Positions 15,134 through 26,381 of a stretch of DNA of 64,000 nucleotides are shown here, piece after piece (position 1 is the first letter of the stretch; each line of letters starts with the position of its first letter). The notes under the pieces were generated by a model. It was not told where the DNA came from. It worked only from the letters and a program-made list of their open reading frames with translations, and did not search any database. The stretch spans positions 62,001-126,000 of the forward strand of contig NZ_JAAZQK010000009.1 of NCBI RefSeq assembly GCF_012275445.1, read 5' to 3'. The translations under genes were made by a program, and so were the position numbers. This stretch comes from Rhizobacter sp. SG703 (GTDB lineage: Bacteria > Pseudomonadota > Gammaproteobacteria > Burkholderiales > Burkholderiaceae_C).

Positions 15134-16549
15134 TCAGGAGCGCGGCGGCATCCAGCTCGAATGCCAGCCGCCGCCCATCGCCTGGATCAACCCGATCGCC
15201 GCGAGCTGCTGGTCGACCTGCAACTGCACCAGCGCGCGCCGCGCGCTCAGCGCCGACGATTGGGCGCTCGCCACTTCGAGGTAGCTGACCTGCCCCGCGC
15301 GGTAGCGGTTCAGCGTCTGCACCTCGGTGTCGTCGGCCGCCTTCGACGCCTGCGCGCGCAGCGTCGACTGCTCGGCCAGCATGCGTACCAGCGACAGCTG
15401 ATCCTCGACCGCCTGCAGCGCGGCCAACGTCGTCTGGCGGTAGCGGGCCACAGCCGCATCCCTGCTCGCCTCGGCGCCTTCGACGCGGGCGCGCGTCGCG
15501 CCGGCATCGAAGATCGTCTGCGCCACCGAAACGCCCAGCGACCACAGGTTCTGGCTCGCATTGAACAACTGGCTGGCCGCGCTGCTCTGCTGCCCGACCG
15601 AGCCGCTCAGCGACAGGCTCGGGAAGTACGCGCTGCGCGCAATGCCGATCTGCGCATTGGCCGATGCGACGCTGCGCTCGGCGCCGGCGATGTCGGGCCG
15701 GCGCTGCAGCAGCTCCGACGGCACCGCCAGCGGCACCGCCGGCACCGTCATCTGCCAGGCGGCCGGCGGCAGCGAGAACTGCGCCGGCGCCTGGCCGACC
15801 AGCACCGCGATCGCATGCTCCAGCACCGCGCGCTGGCGGCGCAGCGTCGCCAGGTCGGCCTGCGCATTCGCGAGCTGCGTCTGCGCCTGCAGCAGGTCGC
15901 TCTTCGGCGCGACACCGGCGTCGTAGCGGTTCTGCGTGATCGTCTGCGAGCGGGTGAAGCTCTCGACGGTGCGCGTCACCACGTCGATCTCGGCATCGGC
16001 CTCGCGCAGCGAGAAGTAGTTGGTCGCCAACGCCGCCTGTGCCGACAGCCGTGCCGATGCGAGGTCGGCCTCGCTCGCCTGCGCGGTCGCGGTCGCGGTG
16101 TCGACGCCGGCCTGCAGCTTGCCCCACAGCGGCGCCTCCCAGCTCGCGCCCAGCGCCGCCTGGTAGGTGGTGACTGTCGACGTTCGCGCGTTGCCGCCGG
16201 AGCGCGTCGCGCCGCCGCTCAGGCTCACGTTCGGGAAGAACGACGCACGCGCCTCCTTCACCAGCGATCGAGATTGCGCATAGCCGGCCACCGCGGCCGC
16301 GACGTTCTGGTTCGACACCTCGACCTGCGCGGCCAGCTGGTTCAGCGTCTCGTCGCCGAACAGCGTCCACCACGGCCCGCGGTCGAGCGCGTCGGCCGGT
16401 GCGGCCGGAAGCCAGCCGTCGGCGGCCGCCGGCACTTCCTTGTAGCCGGCGGGCAACGCGGTGTCGGGCACCTGGTAGCGCGGGGCCACCGAGCAGCCGG
16501 CGAGCAAGGCCGCGAGCAGGGCGGCAACGGGAGTGAGGCGTGAAGTCAT
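15134..16549 (-). CDS. RND efflux outer-membrane lipoprotein, NodT/OprM family
   Basis: A 471-residue TolC-like outer-membrane factor with a lipoprotein signal (VAALLAALLAGCSVAPRYQ, lipid Cys19). Two similar halves rich in long amphipathic helices follow, as expected for the trimeric alpha-barrel. NodT-family features include GPWWTLFGD near the start and RRPDIAGAERSVASANAQIG in the second half. It would give the MdtABC pump its own exit duct, unlike E. coli, which uses the unlinked TolC. Its ATG overlaps the mdtC stop by 4 bases, so it is the last gene of mdtA-mdtB-mdtC-nodT. Confidence 0.93.
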   Translation of the reverse strand: MTSRLTPVAALLAALLAGCSVAPRYQVPDTALPAGYKEVPAAADGWLPAAPADALDRGPWWTLFGDETLNQLAAQVEVSNQNVAAAVAGYAQSRSLVKEARASFFPNVSLSGGATRSGGNARTSTVTTYQAALGASWEAPLWGKLQAGVDTATATAQASEADLASARLSAQAALATNYFSLREADAEIDVVTRTVESFTRSQTITQNRYDAGVAPKSDLLQAQTQLANAQADLATLRRQRAVLEHAIAVLVGQAPAQFSLPPAAWQMTVPAVPLAVPSELLQRRPDIAGAERSVASANAQIGIARSAYFPSLSLSGSVGQQSSAASQLFNASQNLWSLGVSVAQTIFDAGATRARVEGAEASRDAAVARYRQTTLAALQAVEDQLSLVRMLAEQSTLRAQASKAADDTEVQTLNRYRAGQVSYLEVASAQSSALSARRALVQLQVDQQLAAIGLIQAMGGGWHSSWMPPRS

Positions 16550-19500
16550 GCGTGCAAGGCCGTGTCGGTGCCGCGGCTCAGGTGGCGCTCGTCGGCGCCG
16601 CGGCGGCGCAGCTTGTCGAGCAGGAGGTAGACGACCGGCGTGGTCAGCAGCGTCAGCAACTGGCTGGCGACCAGCCCGCCGATGATGGCCACGCCCAGCG
16701 GCTGGCGCAGCTCGGAGCCTTCGCCGAAGCCGATCGCCAGCGGCAGCGCGCCGAGGCCCGCGGCCAGCGTCGTCATCAGGATCGGGCGGAAGCGCAGCAG
16801 GCAGGCCTCGCGCACCGCGTCCAGCGGCGACAACCCGCGCGAGCGCTCGGCCTCGAGCGCGAAGTCGATGATCAGGATCGCGTTCTTCTTGACGATGCCG
16901 ATCAGCAGGAACACGCCGATCAGCGCGATGATCGAGAACTCCATGCGGAACATCAGCAGCGCGAGCACCGCACCGACCCCGGCCGACGGCAAGGTCGACA
17001 GCACCGTCACCGGGTGCACCAGGCTTTCGTACAGCACGCCGAGCACGATGTAGATCACGACGATCGCCGCCAGGATCAAGAGCGGCTGCTGCGCCTGCGA
17101 ATCCTGGAAGCCACGCGCGGTGCCGGCGAAGCTGCCGCGCACGTTGGCCGGCATCGCGATGTCGGCCTCCGACTGCTTCACCGCCGCCTGCGCGTCCGAC
17201 AGGCTGACGCCGTCGGGCAGGTTGAACGACACCGTGGTCGCGAGCTCGCCGTCCTGGTGGTTGATCGAGGTCGGCGTCGCGCTCTCGGTGAAGCGGGCGA
17301 GCGCCTGCAGCGGCACCATCGTGTTCGCGGTATTGCTCAGCGCCGAGCCGCCCGACGCGTCGCGCAGCGCCGGGTTCACCGACAGCGTCGCGGTCGCCGC
17401 GGCACCGGTGCCGGCCTTGCGCGGGATGTACACGTCGTTCAGCGAGGTCGGGCTGCGCGTCAGGCTGCGCGCCGCTTCCATCACCACGTGGTACTGGTTC
17501 AACTCGCCGTAGATGGTGGCCACCTGGCGCTGTCCGAAGCTGTCGTACAGCGCGTTGTCGACATCGCGCGTCGTGATGCCCAGCCGCGCCGCGGTCGCCT
17601 TGTCGATGTCGACGAAGCTCTGCACGCCGTTGTCCTGCTGGTTGGTGTCGACGTCGGCCAGTTCTTCCTTGGTGCGCATCTGGTCGGCCAGCTTCAGCGC
17701 CCAGCTGCGCAGGTCGGCGATGTTGTCGCTCTTCAGCGTGTACTGGTAGGTCGAGTTGCTCGACCGGCCGCCGGCCCGCAGGTCCTGCACCGGGTTCAGG
17801 AACAGCTGCACGCCGGTCACGGTGGCCAGCTGCGGCCGCAGCCGCGCGATCACCGCCTGCCCGCCGTCCTTGCGCTGGCCGACCGGCTTCAGGTTGATGA
17901 ACATGAAGCCGCCGCCGGCGCGGCCGCCGCCGGTGAAGCCGACCACCGTGTCGACCGCCGGGTCGGCGTGGATGATGTCGACCAGCTGCTTCAGCTTGCC
18001 CTGCAGCGCCTCGAACGAGATGCTCTGGTCGGCCGACAGCCCGCCGTTCAGCTGGCCGTTGTCCTGCTGCGGGAAGAAGCCCTTCGGCGCCGCCTTGAAG
18101 AGGTAGACGTTCAGGCCGATCACCGCCAGCAGGATCAGCATCACCAGCGCCTTGCTGTGCAGCGCCCAGTCCAGGCTGTGCTCGTAGCCGCGCAGCACGC
18201 CGGCAAACACGCGTTCGGAGAAGCGCGCGAGGCGGCCGGGCGGCTTCTCCGCATGCCCCCCTCTCTTCAGCAGCCAGGCGCACATCATCGGCGTGGTGGT
18301 CAGCGAGATCACCAGCGAGATCAGCACCGCGACCGACAGCGTCACCGCGAACTCGCGGAACAGCCGGCCGATCTGCCCGCTCATGAACAGCAGCGGGATG
18401 AACACCGCCACCAGCGACAGGCTGATCGACAGCACCGTGAAGCCGACCTCGCGCGCGCCGAGCAGCGCGGCCTCGAAGCGGTCCATGCCGGCCTCGATGT
18501 GGCGGCTGGTGTTCTCCAGCACGACGATCGCGTCGTCGACGACGAAGCCGGTGGCCACCGTCAACGCCATCAGGCTCAGGTTGTTCAGGCTGTAGCCGAG
18601 CAGGTACATCACGCCGAAGGTGCCGAGCAGCGACACCACGGTGGCGACCGCCGGCACGATGGTCGCGCGCAGGCTGCGCAGGAACACGCTGACGACCACG
18701 ACGACCAGCAGCACCGAAATGACCAGCGTGCCTTCGATCTCGCGCAGCGATGCACGGATGGAGTTGGTGCTGTCGGAGGCCACCTGCAGCTCGATGTCGC
18801 TCGGCAGCTGCGCCCGCAGCTCGGGCAGCAGCGCCCGCACGCCGTCGACCGTCTCGATCACGTTGGCGCCGGGCTGGCGCGTCAGCAGCACGATGACGGC
18901 CGGCTGGCCGTTGAAGAGCCCCAGCGTGCGCACGTTCTCGACGCCGTCGCTGACCCTGGCCACGTCGGACAGGCGCACCGCCGCGTTGTTGCGCCAGGCC
19001 ACCACCAGCCCGCGGTAGTCGGCCGCCGTTCGCCCCGGCGGCGGCGTGTAGATCTGCATGCGGCGCTCGCCGTCCTCGATCGCGCCCTTCGGCCGGTTCG
19101 CGTTCGACGCCTGGATCGCCGCGCGCACGTCTTCGGAACTGACGCCGAAGCGGTTCAGCGCGAACGGCAGCAGCTCGACGCGCACCGCCGGCAGCGAGCC
19201 GCCGCCGAGCTCGACGTCGCCGACGCCGTCGACCTGCGCCAGCTTCTGCTGCACGATGTTCGACACGGCATCGTAGATCTGCCCCGGCGTGCGGGTCTTC
19301 GAGGTTAGTGCGAGGATGATGATCGGCGCGTCCGACGGGTTCGCCTTGCGGTAGGTCGGGTTGCTGCGCAGCGTCGACGGCAGGTCGGCGCGCGACGCAT
19401 TGATGGCCGCCTGCACCTCGCGCGCCGCGCCGTCGATGTTGCGGCTCAGGTCGAACTGCAGCGTCACGCGGGCCGAGCCGGACGAGCTCGACGAGGTCAT

Positions 19501-19737
19501 CTCGTTGACGCCGGCGATGGTGCCGAGGTGGCGCTCCAGCGGCGTGGCCACGCTGCTGGCCATCGTGTCGGGGCTCGCGCCGGGCAGCGACGCGCTGACC
19601 GAGATGGTCGGGAAATCGACCTGCGGCAGCGGCGCCACCGGCAGCACGAAGAACGCGCCGATGCCGGCCAGCGCGATGCCGATGGTCAGCAGCACCGTCG
19701 CGATCGGCCGCGTGACGAAGGGCTTCGACAGGTTCAT
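16546..19737 (-). CDS. mdtC: RND multidrug efflux transporter, MdtC-type subunit
   Basis: A 1063-residue inner-membrane proton/drug antiporter of the HAE-1 RND class, with 12 expected membrane segments and two large periplasmic loops. The N-terminus [15 protein letters not shown] and the TM4 proton-relay region [20 protein letters not shown] (adjacent Asp pair) are intact. Similarity to MdtC, and its place after an MdtB-type gene with which it overlaps by 4 bases, supports a heteromeric B2C pump. A glycine-rich periplasmic stretch ([15 protein letters not shown]) is slightly unusual. The substrate cannot be read from sequence; E. coli MdtABC exports bile salts and novobiocin. Confidence 0.94.
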   Translation of the reverse strand: MNLSKPFVTRPIATVLLTIGIALAGIGAFFVLPVAPLPQVDFPTISVSASLPGASPDTMASSVATPLERHLGTIAGVNEMTSSSSSGSARVTLQFDLSRNIDGAAREVQAAINASRADLPSTLRSNPTYRKANPSDAPIIILALTSKTRTPGQIYDAVSNIVQQKLAQVDGVGDVELGGGSLPAVRVELLPFALNRFGVSSEDVRAAIQASNANRPKGAIEDGERRMQIYTPPPGRTAADYRGLVVAWRNNAAVRLSDVARVSDGVENVRTLGLFNGQPAVIVLLTRQPGANVIETVDGVRALLPELRAQLPSDIELQVASDSTNSIRASLREIEGTLVISVLLVVVVVSVFLRSLRATIVPAVATVVSLLGTFGVMYLLGYSLNNLSLMALTVATGFVVDDAIVVLENTSRHIEAGMDRFEAALLGAREVGFTVLSISLSLVAVFIPLLFMSGQIGRLFREFAVTLSVAVLISLVISLTTTPMMCAWLLKRGGHAEKPPGRLARFSERVFAGVLRGYEHSLDWALHSKALVMLILLAVIGLNVYLFKAAPKGFFPQQDNGQLNGGLSADQSISFEALQGKLKQLVDIIHADPAVDTVVGFTGGGRAGGGFMFINLKPVGQRKDGGQAVIARLRPQLATVTGVQLFLNPVQDLRAGGRSSNSTYQYTLKSDNIADLRSWALKLADQMRTKEELADVDTNQQDNGVQSFVDIDKATAARLGITTRDVDNALYDSFGQRQVATIYGELNQYHVVMEAARSLTRSPTSLNDVYIPRKAGTGAAATATLSVNPALRDASGGSALSNTANTMVPLQALARFTESATPTSINHQDGELATTVSFNLPDGVSLSDAQAAVKQSEADIAMPANVRGSFAGTARGFQDSQAQQPLLILAAIVVIYIVLGVLYESLVHPVTVLSTLPSAGVGAVLALLMFRMEFSIIALIGVFLLIGIVKKNAILIIDFALEAERSRGLSPLDAVREACLLRFRPILMTTLAAGLGALPLAIGFGEGSELRQPLGVAIIGGLVASQLLTLLTTPVVYLLLDKLRRRGADERHLSRGTDTALHA

Positions 19738-22700
19738 CCGGCCGCTCCATCGGTGGACGGACCCGGCACGGCAGCGGCCCGGCGCACGCGCCGGCCCAGC
19801 CGGTCGAAGCCGAGGTAGATCACCGGCGTCGTGAACAGCGTCAGCACCTGGCTGACGATCAGCCCGCCGAAGATCGACAGGCCGAGCGGCATGCGCAGCT
19901 CGGCGCCTTCGCCGCCGCCGAACATCAGCGGCAGCGCGGCGAACAGCGCCGCCAGCGTCGTCATCAGGATCGGCCGGAAGCGCAGCAGCGCGGCCTGGTG
20001 GATCGCCTCGCGCGGCGACTTGCCCTGGTGGCGTTCGGCGTCGATCGCGAAGTCGATCATCATGATCGCGTTCTTCTTGACGATGCCGATCAGCAGGATG
20101 ATGCCGATGATGCCGATCACGCCGAGGTCATTGCCCGACAGCATCAGCGCCAGCAGCGCGCCGACGCCGGCCGACGGCAGCGTCGACAGGATCGTCAGCG
20201 GGTGGATGTAGCTTTCGTACAGCACGCCGAGCACGATGTAGACGCAGACCAGCGCGGCGAGGATCAGCCACAGCTCGTTGGCGAGCGAGGCCTGGTAGGC
20301 GCCTGCCGCTCCGAGGAAGGTCATCGTCACCGATGCCGGCAGGTTGATCGCCTTGGCCGCCTGCTTGATTGCATCGACCGCATGGCCCAGCGATTCGCCG
20401 CCGGCGGTGTCGAAGCCGAGCGTGGTGGCCGGGTACTGCGCGACGTGCGTCACCTGCAGCGGCGCCGCCTTCTCGCGGATCGTGGCGATCGCCGACAGCG
20501 GCGTCGCCTCGCCGGAACTGGTGCGCAGGTTCAGCAGGCCCAGCGTCTGCGCGCTGTTCACCAGGCCGGGCTGCGCCTCGAGGATCACGCGGTACTGGTT
20601 GGTCTCGGTGAAGATGGTCGAGACGATGCGCTGGCCGAACGCGCTGTACAGCGCGTCGTCGATCGCGCTCGCGGTGATGCCCAGCCGCGAGGCGGTGTCG
20701 CGGTCGATGTCGATGTAGGCCGACATGCCCTGCGCGCCGGCGTCGGTCACGATGTTGCGCACCTGCGGCACGGTGCGCAGCTGGTCGGCCAGCTTGTGCG
20801 CCCAGTCGGCGACCACCTGGCTGCTGACGCCTTCGAGCGACACGCGGTATTCGGTCGGGCCGGATTCGGCATCGATCGTCAGGTCCTGCGTCGGCTGCAG
20901 GTACAGCGTGACGCCGGCCACCTGCTGCACGCGCTCGCGTAGCCGGTCCATGACCTGCGCCTGCGTGCCGCTGCGCCGGCTGCGCAGGTTGATCAGCATG
21001 CTGCCGGTGTTCAGCATCGTGTTGTTGGCCGCGTCGACGCCGGTGAACGAGCTCAGGCTCGCGACGTCGGGGTCGGCCAACACGGCCTGCGCGGCCTTCT
21101 GCTGCAGCGATGCCATCCGGCTGTACGAGACGTCTTGTGCCGCTTCGAGCCGGGCCTTCAGCTGGCCGGTGTCCTGCGTCGGGAACAGGCCCTTCGGGAT
21201 CACCATGTACAGCACGATGGTCAGCACGAGCGTCGCGGCGGCCACCAGCAGCGTCAGCACCTGGCGGTCGAGCACCCAGCCGAGCCAGACGTCGTAGCGC
21301 GCGATGAAGCGGTCGAACAGGCGCTGGAACGCGGCGCCGAAGCCCTTCGCGTGCCGCGGATCGCCGTGCGCGGTGTCCTGCGGCTCCAGCCAGCGTCCCG
21401 ACATCATCGGCACCAGCGTCAGCGACACCACCGCCGAGATCAGGATCGTGATCGCGAGCGTCACCGCGAACTCGCGGAACAGCCGGCCGACCACGTCGCC
21501 CATGAACAGCAGCGGGATCAGCACCGCGATCAGCGAGACGGTCAGCGAGATGATCGTGAACCCGATCTGCGTCGCGCCCTTCAGCGCGGCCTGCATCGGC
21601 GGCTCGCCTTCCTCGATGTAGCGGGCGATGTTCTCGATCATCACGATCGCGTCGTCGACGACGAAGCCGGTCGCGATGGTCAGCGCCATCAGGCTCAGGT
21701 TGTTCAGGCTGTAGCCGAGCAGGTACATCACGCCGAAGGTACCGATCAGCGAGATCGGCACCGCCAGGCTCGCGATCACGGTGGCGCGCACGCTGTGCAG
21801 GAACGCGAAGATCACGATCACCACCAGCAGCACCGCCAGCAGCAGTTCGAACTCGACGTGCTTGACCGACGCGCGGATGCCGGTGGTGCGGTCGCTCAGG
21901 ATGCTGACGCTGACGCTCGGCGGCAGCCCGGCCTGCAGCTCGGGCAGGCGCTGCTTGATGCCGTCGACGGTGGCGATCACGTTTGCGCCGGGCTGGCGCT
22001 GCACGTTCAGGATGATGGCCGGCACCAGCGGGCGCGCGTCGGGGCGGGCGGCGCAGTCGGTGCAGTCGATGCCGGCCCACGCGCCGAGCCGCACGTTCTC
22101 GGCGCTGTTGACGACCTGGGCCACGTCGGCGATGCGCACCGGCGCGTTGTTGCGCCACGCGACCACCAGCGACTTGTAGTCGTCGACCGTCAGCAGCTGG
22201 TCGTTGGCGTTGATGCTGTAGGTGCGGGTCGGGCCGTCGAAGCTGCCCTTCGCGCTGTTCGCGTTGGCGCCGGTGATGGCGCTGCGCAGCGTGTCGATGC
22301 CGATGCCGTACGACGCGAGGGCCTGGGTGTCGGCCTGGATCCGCACCGCAGGGCGCTGGCCGCCGCTGAGCGTCACCAGGCCGACGCCGCTGACCTGCGA
22401 CATCTTCTGCGCGAGCCGGGTGTTGACGAGGTTCTGCACCTCGGTCAGCGGCAGCGAATCGGAGGTGATCGCGAGCGTCAGCACCGGTGCATCGGCCGGG
22501 TTGACCTTGGCGTAGACCGGCGGCGCCGGCAGGTCGGCCGGCAGCAGCGAGCCGCCGGCGTTGATGGCCGCCTGCACCTCCTGCTCGGCGACGTCGAGCG
22601 TCTGGCCGAGCGAGAACTGCAGCGTGACGATCGACACGCCGGCGGCGCTCGACGAGCTCATGCGCTGCAGCCCGGGCATCTGGCCGAACTGCTTTTCCAG

Positions 22701-22898
22701 CGGCGCGGTGACGGTGTTCGTCATCACCTCGGGGCTCGCGCCGGGGTACAGCGTCTGCACCTGGATGGTCGGGTAGTCGACCTGCGGCAGCGCCGCGAGC
22801 GGCAGGAACTTGAAGCCCACCAGGCCGGCGAGCACGATGGCGAGCATCAGCAGCGAGGTCGCTACCGGCCGCTCGATGAAGGGACGCGACGGACTCAT
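19734..22898 (-). CDS. mdtB: RND multidrug efflux transporter, MdtB-type subunit
   Basis: A 1054-residue HAE-1 RND pump subunit, the partner of the downstream MdtC. It opens [20 protein letters not shown] and carries [21 protein letters not shown] in TM4 and [16 protein letters not shown]. Compared with E. coli MdtB as I remember it, an insertion of about 14 residues follows LGAWA near residue 275 and contains two cysteines ([16 protein letters not shown], Cys279 and Cys282). The insertion lies in the first periplasmic loop just before VQRQPGANV. It starts 12 bases after mdtA and overlaps mdtC by 4 bases, so both subunits are translationally coupled. Confidence 0.95.
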   Translation of the reverse strand: MSPSRPFIERPVATSLLMLAIVLAGLVGFKFLPLAALPQVDYPTIQVQTLYPGASPEVMTNTVTAPLEKQFGQMPGLQRMSSSSAAGVSIVTLQFSLGQTLDVAEQEVQAAINAGGSLLPADLPAPPVYAKVNPADAPVLTLAITSDSLPLTEVQNLVNTRLAQKMSQVSGVGLVTLSGGQRPAVRIQADTQALASYGIGIDTLRSAITGANANSAKGSFDGPTRTYSINANDQLLTVDDYKSLVVAWRNNAPVRIADVAQVVNSAENVRLGAWAGIDCTDCAARPDARPLVPAIILNVQRQPGANVIATVDGIKQRLPELQAGLPPSVSVSILSDRTTGIRASVKHVEFELLLAVLLVVIVIFAFLHSVRATVIASLAVPISLIGTFGVMYLLGYSLNNLSLMALTIATGFVVDDAIVMIENIARYIEEGEPPMQAALKGATQIGFTIISLTVSLIAVLIPLLFMGDVVGRLFREFAVTLAITILISAVVSLTLVPMMSGRWLEPQDTAHGDPRHAKGFGAAFQRLFDRFIARYDVWLGWVLDRQVLTLLVAAATLVLTIVLYMVIPKGLFPTQDTGQLKARLEAAQDVSYSRMASLQQKAAQAVLADPDVASLSSFTGVDAANNTMLNTGSMLINLRSRRSGTQAQVMDRLRERVQQVAGVTLYLQPTQDLTIDAESGPTEYRVSLEGVSSQVVADWAHKLADQLRTVPQVRNIVTDAGAQGMSAYIDIDRDTASRLGITASAIDDALYSAFGQRIVSTIFTETNQYRVILEAQPGLVNSAQTLGLLNLRTSSGEATPLSAIATIREKAAPLQVTHVAQYPATTLGFDTAGGESLGHAVDAIKQAAKAINLPASVTMTFLGAAGAYQASLANELWLILAALVCVYIVLGVLYESYIHPLTILSTLPSAGVGALLALMLSGNDLGVIGIIGIILLIGIVKKNAIMMIDFAIDAERHQGKSPREAIHQAALLRFRPILMTTLAALFAALPLMFGGGEGAELRMPLGLSIFGGLIVSQVLTLFTTPVIYLGFDRLGRRVRRAAAVPGPSTDGAAG

Positions 22899-22910
22899 GG
22901 GTGGTCCGGC

Positions 22911-24350
22911 TTATTGCTGTTCGGCCTGTTCGCGGCGTTGGCGGCGGCGCTCGCCCCAGGCGCCGGAGGCGCCCGACGCGAAGCCGGCCGGTGCCGACGC
23001 GCCATCGGCGGCGGCACGCGGGCCCCGCTCGCCGCGCGGACCCGATGCGCGGCGGCCGGGCGGGAACGCACCGGCCGGGCCGGAGGCGCCTTGCGCACCC
23101 GATGCGGCGCGGTCGGCCGATAGCGTCACGCGCGCGCCGTCTTTCAACCGGTCGGCGCCTTCGGTGATGACCTGCTCGCCGGCCTCGAGCCCGGCGGTGA
23201 TCGAGACCTTGTCGACCGTCGCCTGGCCGCGCGTGACGGTGCGCTGCTGCACCGTGCGGTCGGGCTGCAGCACGTAGACGTAGTCGCCGTCGCGGCCGTT
23301 GCGCAACGCGGTGATCGGCACGACGACGGCGCCCTTCACGGTGTCGAGCAGCAGGCGCACGTTGACGAACTGGTTCGGGAACAGCGCGCCGCCGGCGTTC
23401 TGGAAGCGGGCCTTCGCGCGCACCGTGCCGGTGGTGGTGTCGACCAGGTTGTCGAAGGTGGAGAAGGTGCCGCTGTCGAGCTTGTTGGTGCGGGTGCGGT
23501 CGTAGGCGGCGACCGGCAGCTGCGCGCCGCTGGCCACGCGGGCCTGGATGGCAGGCAGGCGGTCCTGCGGGATCGAGAACGCGATGTCGATCGGCTCGGT
23601 CTGCGTGATCACCGCGATGCCGGTGGCGTCGCCGGACGACACCAGGTTGCCTTCGTCGACGCTGCGCAGCCCGATGCGCCCGCCCACCGGCGCGGCGATG
23701 CGGGTGTACGCGAGGTTCAGCCGCGCGGTGCCTTCGGCGGCCTTGTCGGTCATCGCGGTGCCTTCGAGCTGCTTGACGAGGGCGGCCTGCGTGTCGACGT
23801 CCTGGCGGGCGATCGAGTCCTGCGCCAGCAGCGTCTGGTAGCGCTTCAGCGTGACGCGCGCGGCATCGAGCTGGGCTTCGTCGCGCAGCCGCTGGCCGCT
23901 GGCCTGCAGCAGCGCCATCTCGAACGGGCGGGCGTCGATGGTGGCGAGCAGCTCGCCCTTCTTGACGACCTGGCCTTCCTTGAACGCCACCTTGGTCAGC
24001 ACGCCGGAGACCTGCGGGCGCACCGTGACGGTGGCAGCCGGCGTGACGGTGCCGAGGGCTTCGATCAGCACCGGCAGCTCGGCCTGCGCTGCGGTGGCGA
24101 CGCCGACGGTGGTGGCGCCGGCACCGCGGCGGCCGGCGGCGCCGCCGGGGCCCCCCGGTCCGCCGGGCCCGCCGGGTCCGCCCGGGCCTGCCATCGCGCC
24201 GGCCGGTGCCGCCGCGGGCCGGTGGGTCAGGTACCACGCGACGCCGCCCAGCAGCGCCAGCCCGATCAGCGCGATCAGCGTGCCCGGCCAGCGTCGACGA
24301 GGCTTGGCGGAAAGCGAGGGCGTGGCGGCGTCTTTCGGCGTGTGGTCCAT
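22911..24350 (-). CDS. mdtA: RND efflux membrane-fusion (periplasmic adaptor) protein, MdtA-type
   Basis: A protein of about 479 residues that links the MdtBC pump to the outer-membrane factor. An N-terminal anchor (GTLIALIGLALLGGVAWYL, residues about 20-40) is followed by a collagen-like Gly-Gly-Pro linker (about 53-70), then biotinyl-lipoyl and hairpin regions (VTVRPQVSGVLTKVAFKEGQ, LNLAYTRIAAPVGGRIGLRS), a beta-barrel and a C-terminal tail of about 60 residues rich in Gly, Ala, Ser and Arg. The tail and linker are low complexity and add length over the E. coli protein (415). Start is uncertain: ATG codons at 24350 and 24356 are 2 codons apart and neither has a clear ribosome-binding site. 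First gene of mdtABC-nodT. Confidence 0.93.
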   Translation of the reverse strand: MDHTPKDAATPSLSAKPRRRWPGTLIALIGLALLGGVAWYLTHRPAAAPAGAMAGPGGPGGPGGPGGPGGAAGRRGAGATTVGVATAAQAELPVLIEALGTVTPAATVTVRPQVSGVLTKVAFKEGQVVKKGELLATIDARPFEMALLQASGQRLRDEAQLDAARVTLKRYQTLLAQDSIARQDVDTQAALVKQLEGTAMTDKAAEGTARLNLAYTRIAAPVGGRIGLRSVDEGNLVSSGDATGIAVITQTEPIDIAFSIPQDRLPAIQARVASGAQLPVAAYDRTRTNKLDSGTFSTFDNLVDTTTGTVRAKARFQNAGGALFPNQFVNVRLLLDTVKGAVVVPITALRNGRDGDYVYVLQPDRTVQQRTVTRGQATVDKVSITAGLEAGEQVITEGADRLKDGARVTLSADRAASGAQGASGPAGAFPPGRRASGPRGERGPRAAADGASAPAGFASGASGAWGERRRQRREQAEQQ

Positions 24351-24540
24351 GGGCATGGGCGAGGGCAGTGAGGGGGCGCGTCGGCGATGGGCGACTGTGC
24401 CACGCGCCGGGGCGCTGCGGTCAGTCGCGGCTGGGTGCGTTGGCACTTGGCGTGCCCGCATTCCAACCTGTCAACGTTGCCGGCTTGTTGCTGCCAAGCG
24501 AATGCCGTTCGCATGCCCACGCGCGCGAAGCGCCGCGACC

Positions 24541-24623
24541 ATCAAGCCACTCCCCAGGATCCGGCTTTGCCGGGCCGAGGGGAGGCGCCCCGTGGGGGCA
24601 GGAGCGAAGCGACTGGGGGGCCG
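24541..24623. repeat. G+C-rich intergenic palindromic repeat, copy 1
   Basis: The spacer between the ETF-QO stop and mdtA contains CCGGCTTTGCCGGGCC at 24561-24576, inside a run of short palindromes (GGCGCCCC, GGGGGCC). The identical 16-mer occurs in reverse complement at 47944-47959, also beside a gene end and with similar flanks (GGAGGCGCC). I read it as a dispersed intergenic repeat typical of G+C-rich Burkholderiales genomes; a transcript-stabilising or terminating role is possible. Confidence 0.45.
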
Positions 24624-24624
24624 T

Positions 24625-26310
24625 TTACATGCTTGCGTAGTTCGGGCCGCCACCGCCTTCGGGCGCGACCCACACGATGTTCTGCGTCGGGTCCTTGATG
24701 TCGCAGGTCTTGCAGTGCACGCAGTTCTGCGCGTTGATCTGCAGGCGGTCCTGGCCGGCCTCGGTCTTCACGAACTCGTAGACGCCGGCCGGGCAGTAGC
24801 GGGCTTCGGGACCGGCGTACTTCGCGAGGTTGATGCCCACCGGCACGGCCGCGTCCTTCAGCGTCAGGTGCGCCGGCTGGTTCTCGCCATGGTTGGTGTT
24901 GCTGATGAACACGCTGGAGAGCTTGTCGAAGGTCAGCTTGCCGTCGGGCTTCGGGTAGTCGATCTTCGGGCAGTCGGCAGCCGGCTTCAGCCGCAGGTTG
25001 TCGGGCACGGTGCTGTGGATGGTCCACGGCGGCGCCTTGAAGCCGAGCTTGGGCAGCAGCCACAGCTCGATGCCGTTCATGATCGACGACAGGAACAGCC
25101 CCTTCTTCATCCACTGCTTGGTGTTGCGCGAGGCCTGCAGCTCTTCGTGCAGCCAGCTCTTCTCGAAGGCCTGCGGGTAGGCGACCAGCTCGTCGTGCTG
25201 GCGGCCGGCGGTGACGGCAGCGAATGCCGCCTCGGCGGCCAGCATGCCGGTCTTGATCGCGGCGTGGCTGCCCTTGATGCGCGAGAAGTTCAGGAAGCCG
25301 GCCTCGCAGCCGACCAGCGCGCCGCCGGGGAACACGAACTTCGGCAGGCTCATCAGCCCGCCGCAGGTGATCGCGCGCGCGCCGTAGCCGATGCGCTTGC
25401 CGCCTTCGAGGCAGGCGCGGATCGCGGGGTGCGTCTTCCAGCGCTGCATCTCCTCGAACGGGCTCAGCCACGGGTTGCTGTACTCGAGCCCGGTGATGAA
25501 GCCGAGCGTGACCTTGTTGTCTTCCGCGTGGTACAGGAAACCGCCGCCGTAGGTGCTGTTGTCCATCGGCCAGCCGAGCGAATGGATCACGTGGCCGGGC
25601 CTGGCCTTCGCGGGGTCGATCTCCCACAGCTCCTTGATGCCGAGCGCATAGGTCTGCGGATCGCGGCCGTCGTCGAGCTTGAAGCGCGCGATCAGCTGCC
25701 GGCCGAGCTGGCCGCGCGCGCCTTCGGCGAACACCGTGTACTTCGCGTGCAGTTCCATGCCGAGCTGGAACTCGCCGGTCGGCTCGCCGTCCTTGCCGAC
25801 GCCCAGGTTGCCGGTGGCGATGCCCTTGACCGAGCCGTCGGCGTTGTAGAGCACTTCGGTGGCCGCGAAGCCGGGGAAGATCTCGACGCCGAGCGCCTCG
25901 GCCTGCTGGCCGAGCCAGCGCACGACGTTGCCGAGGCTGACGATGTAGTTGCCGGCGTTGTGCAGGCTGCCCGGGATCAGGAACTGCGGCGTGCGCAGCG
26001 TGCCGGCCTGGCTGAGGAACAGCATCTCGTCATGGGCGACCGGCTGGTTCAGCGGCGCGCCGAGTTCCTTCCAGTTCGGGAACAGCTCGGTGAGGGCACG
26101 TGGGTCCATGATGGCGCCGCTGAGGATGTGGGCGCCGGGCTCGGAGCCCTTCTCGAGCACGACGACCGAGATCTCCTTGCCCTGGGCCGCAGCCAACTGC
26201 TTCAGCTTGATGGCCGTCGCGAGGCCGCCGGGGCCGCCGCCGACGACCACGACGTCGTACTCCATGGATTCGCGCGGGCCGTGTTGCTCGAGGATGGCTT
26301 CGGGGGTCAT
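24625..26310 (-). CDS. electron transfer flavoprotein-ubiquinone oxidoreductase (ETF-QO)
   Basis: A 561-residue monotopic inner-membrane flavoprotein that passes electrons from ETF (fed by acyl-CoA and other dehydrogenases) to ubiquinone. The N-terminal FAD motif is YDVVVVGGGPGGLATAIKL at about 18-36. The C-terminal [4Fe-4S] site has CVHCKTC plus the upstream RYCPAGVYEF cysteine. Length and order match the family (about 550-560). The ATG at 26310 has AAGGAA close upstream. It is transcribed alone; a 22-base perfect palindrome 72 bases upstream is a candidate operator, fitting control by a fatty-acid-type repressor, though no regulator gene is adjacent. Confidence 0.97.
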   Translation of the reverse strand: MTPEAILEQHGPRESMEYDVVVVGGGPGGLATAIKLKQLAAAQGKEISVVVLEKGSEPGAHILSGAIMDPRALTELFPNWKELGAPLNQPVAHDEMLFLSQAGTLRTPQFLIPGSLHNAGNYIVSLGNVVRWLGQQAEALGVEIFPGFAATEVLYNADGSVKGIATGNLGVGKDGEPTGEFQLGMELHAKYTVFAEGARGQLGRQLIARFKLDDGRDPQTYALGIKELWEIDPAKARPGHVIHSLGWPMDNSTYGGGFLYHAEDNKVTLGFITGLEYSNPWLSPFEEMQRWKTHPAIRACLEGGKRIGYGARAITCGGLMSLPKFVFPGGALVGCEAGFLNFSRIKGSHAAIKTGMLAAEAAFAAVTAGRQHDELVAYPQAFEKSWLHEELQASRNTKQWMKKGLFLSSIMNGIELWLLPKLGFKAPPWTIHSTVPDNLRLKPAADCPKIDYPKPDGKLTFDKLSSVFISNTNHGENQPAHLTLKDAAVPVGINLAKYAGPEARYCPAGVYEFVKTEAGQDRLQINAQNCVHCKTCDIKDPTQNIVWVAPEGGGGPNYASM

Positions 26311-26381
26311 GTCGTTCCTTGTGTCCTGGGCGCTGCGCGGCGCTTGTCTCGGTGCGCGGCATTGTATCGACGCCGAGGGCT

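Noticed and set aside
16540-19308. A 922-codon open frame on the + strand opposite mdtC.
   Set aside because: Same pattern: third-position G+C in mdtC creates a stop-free complementary frame. No ribosome-binding site or domain supports it.
20128-24237. A 1369-codon open frame on the - strand running across mdtB and mdtA in another frame.
   Set aside because: It overlaps two intact RND genes in a shifted frame and encodes Arg-rich low-complexity sequence.
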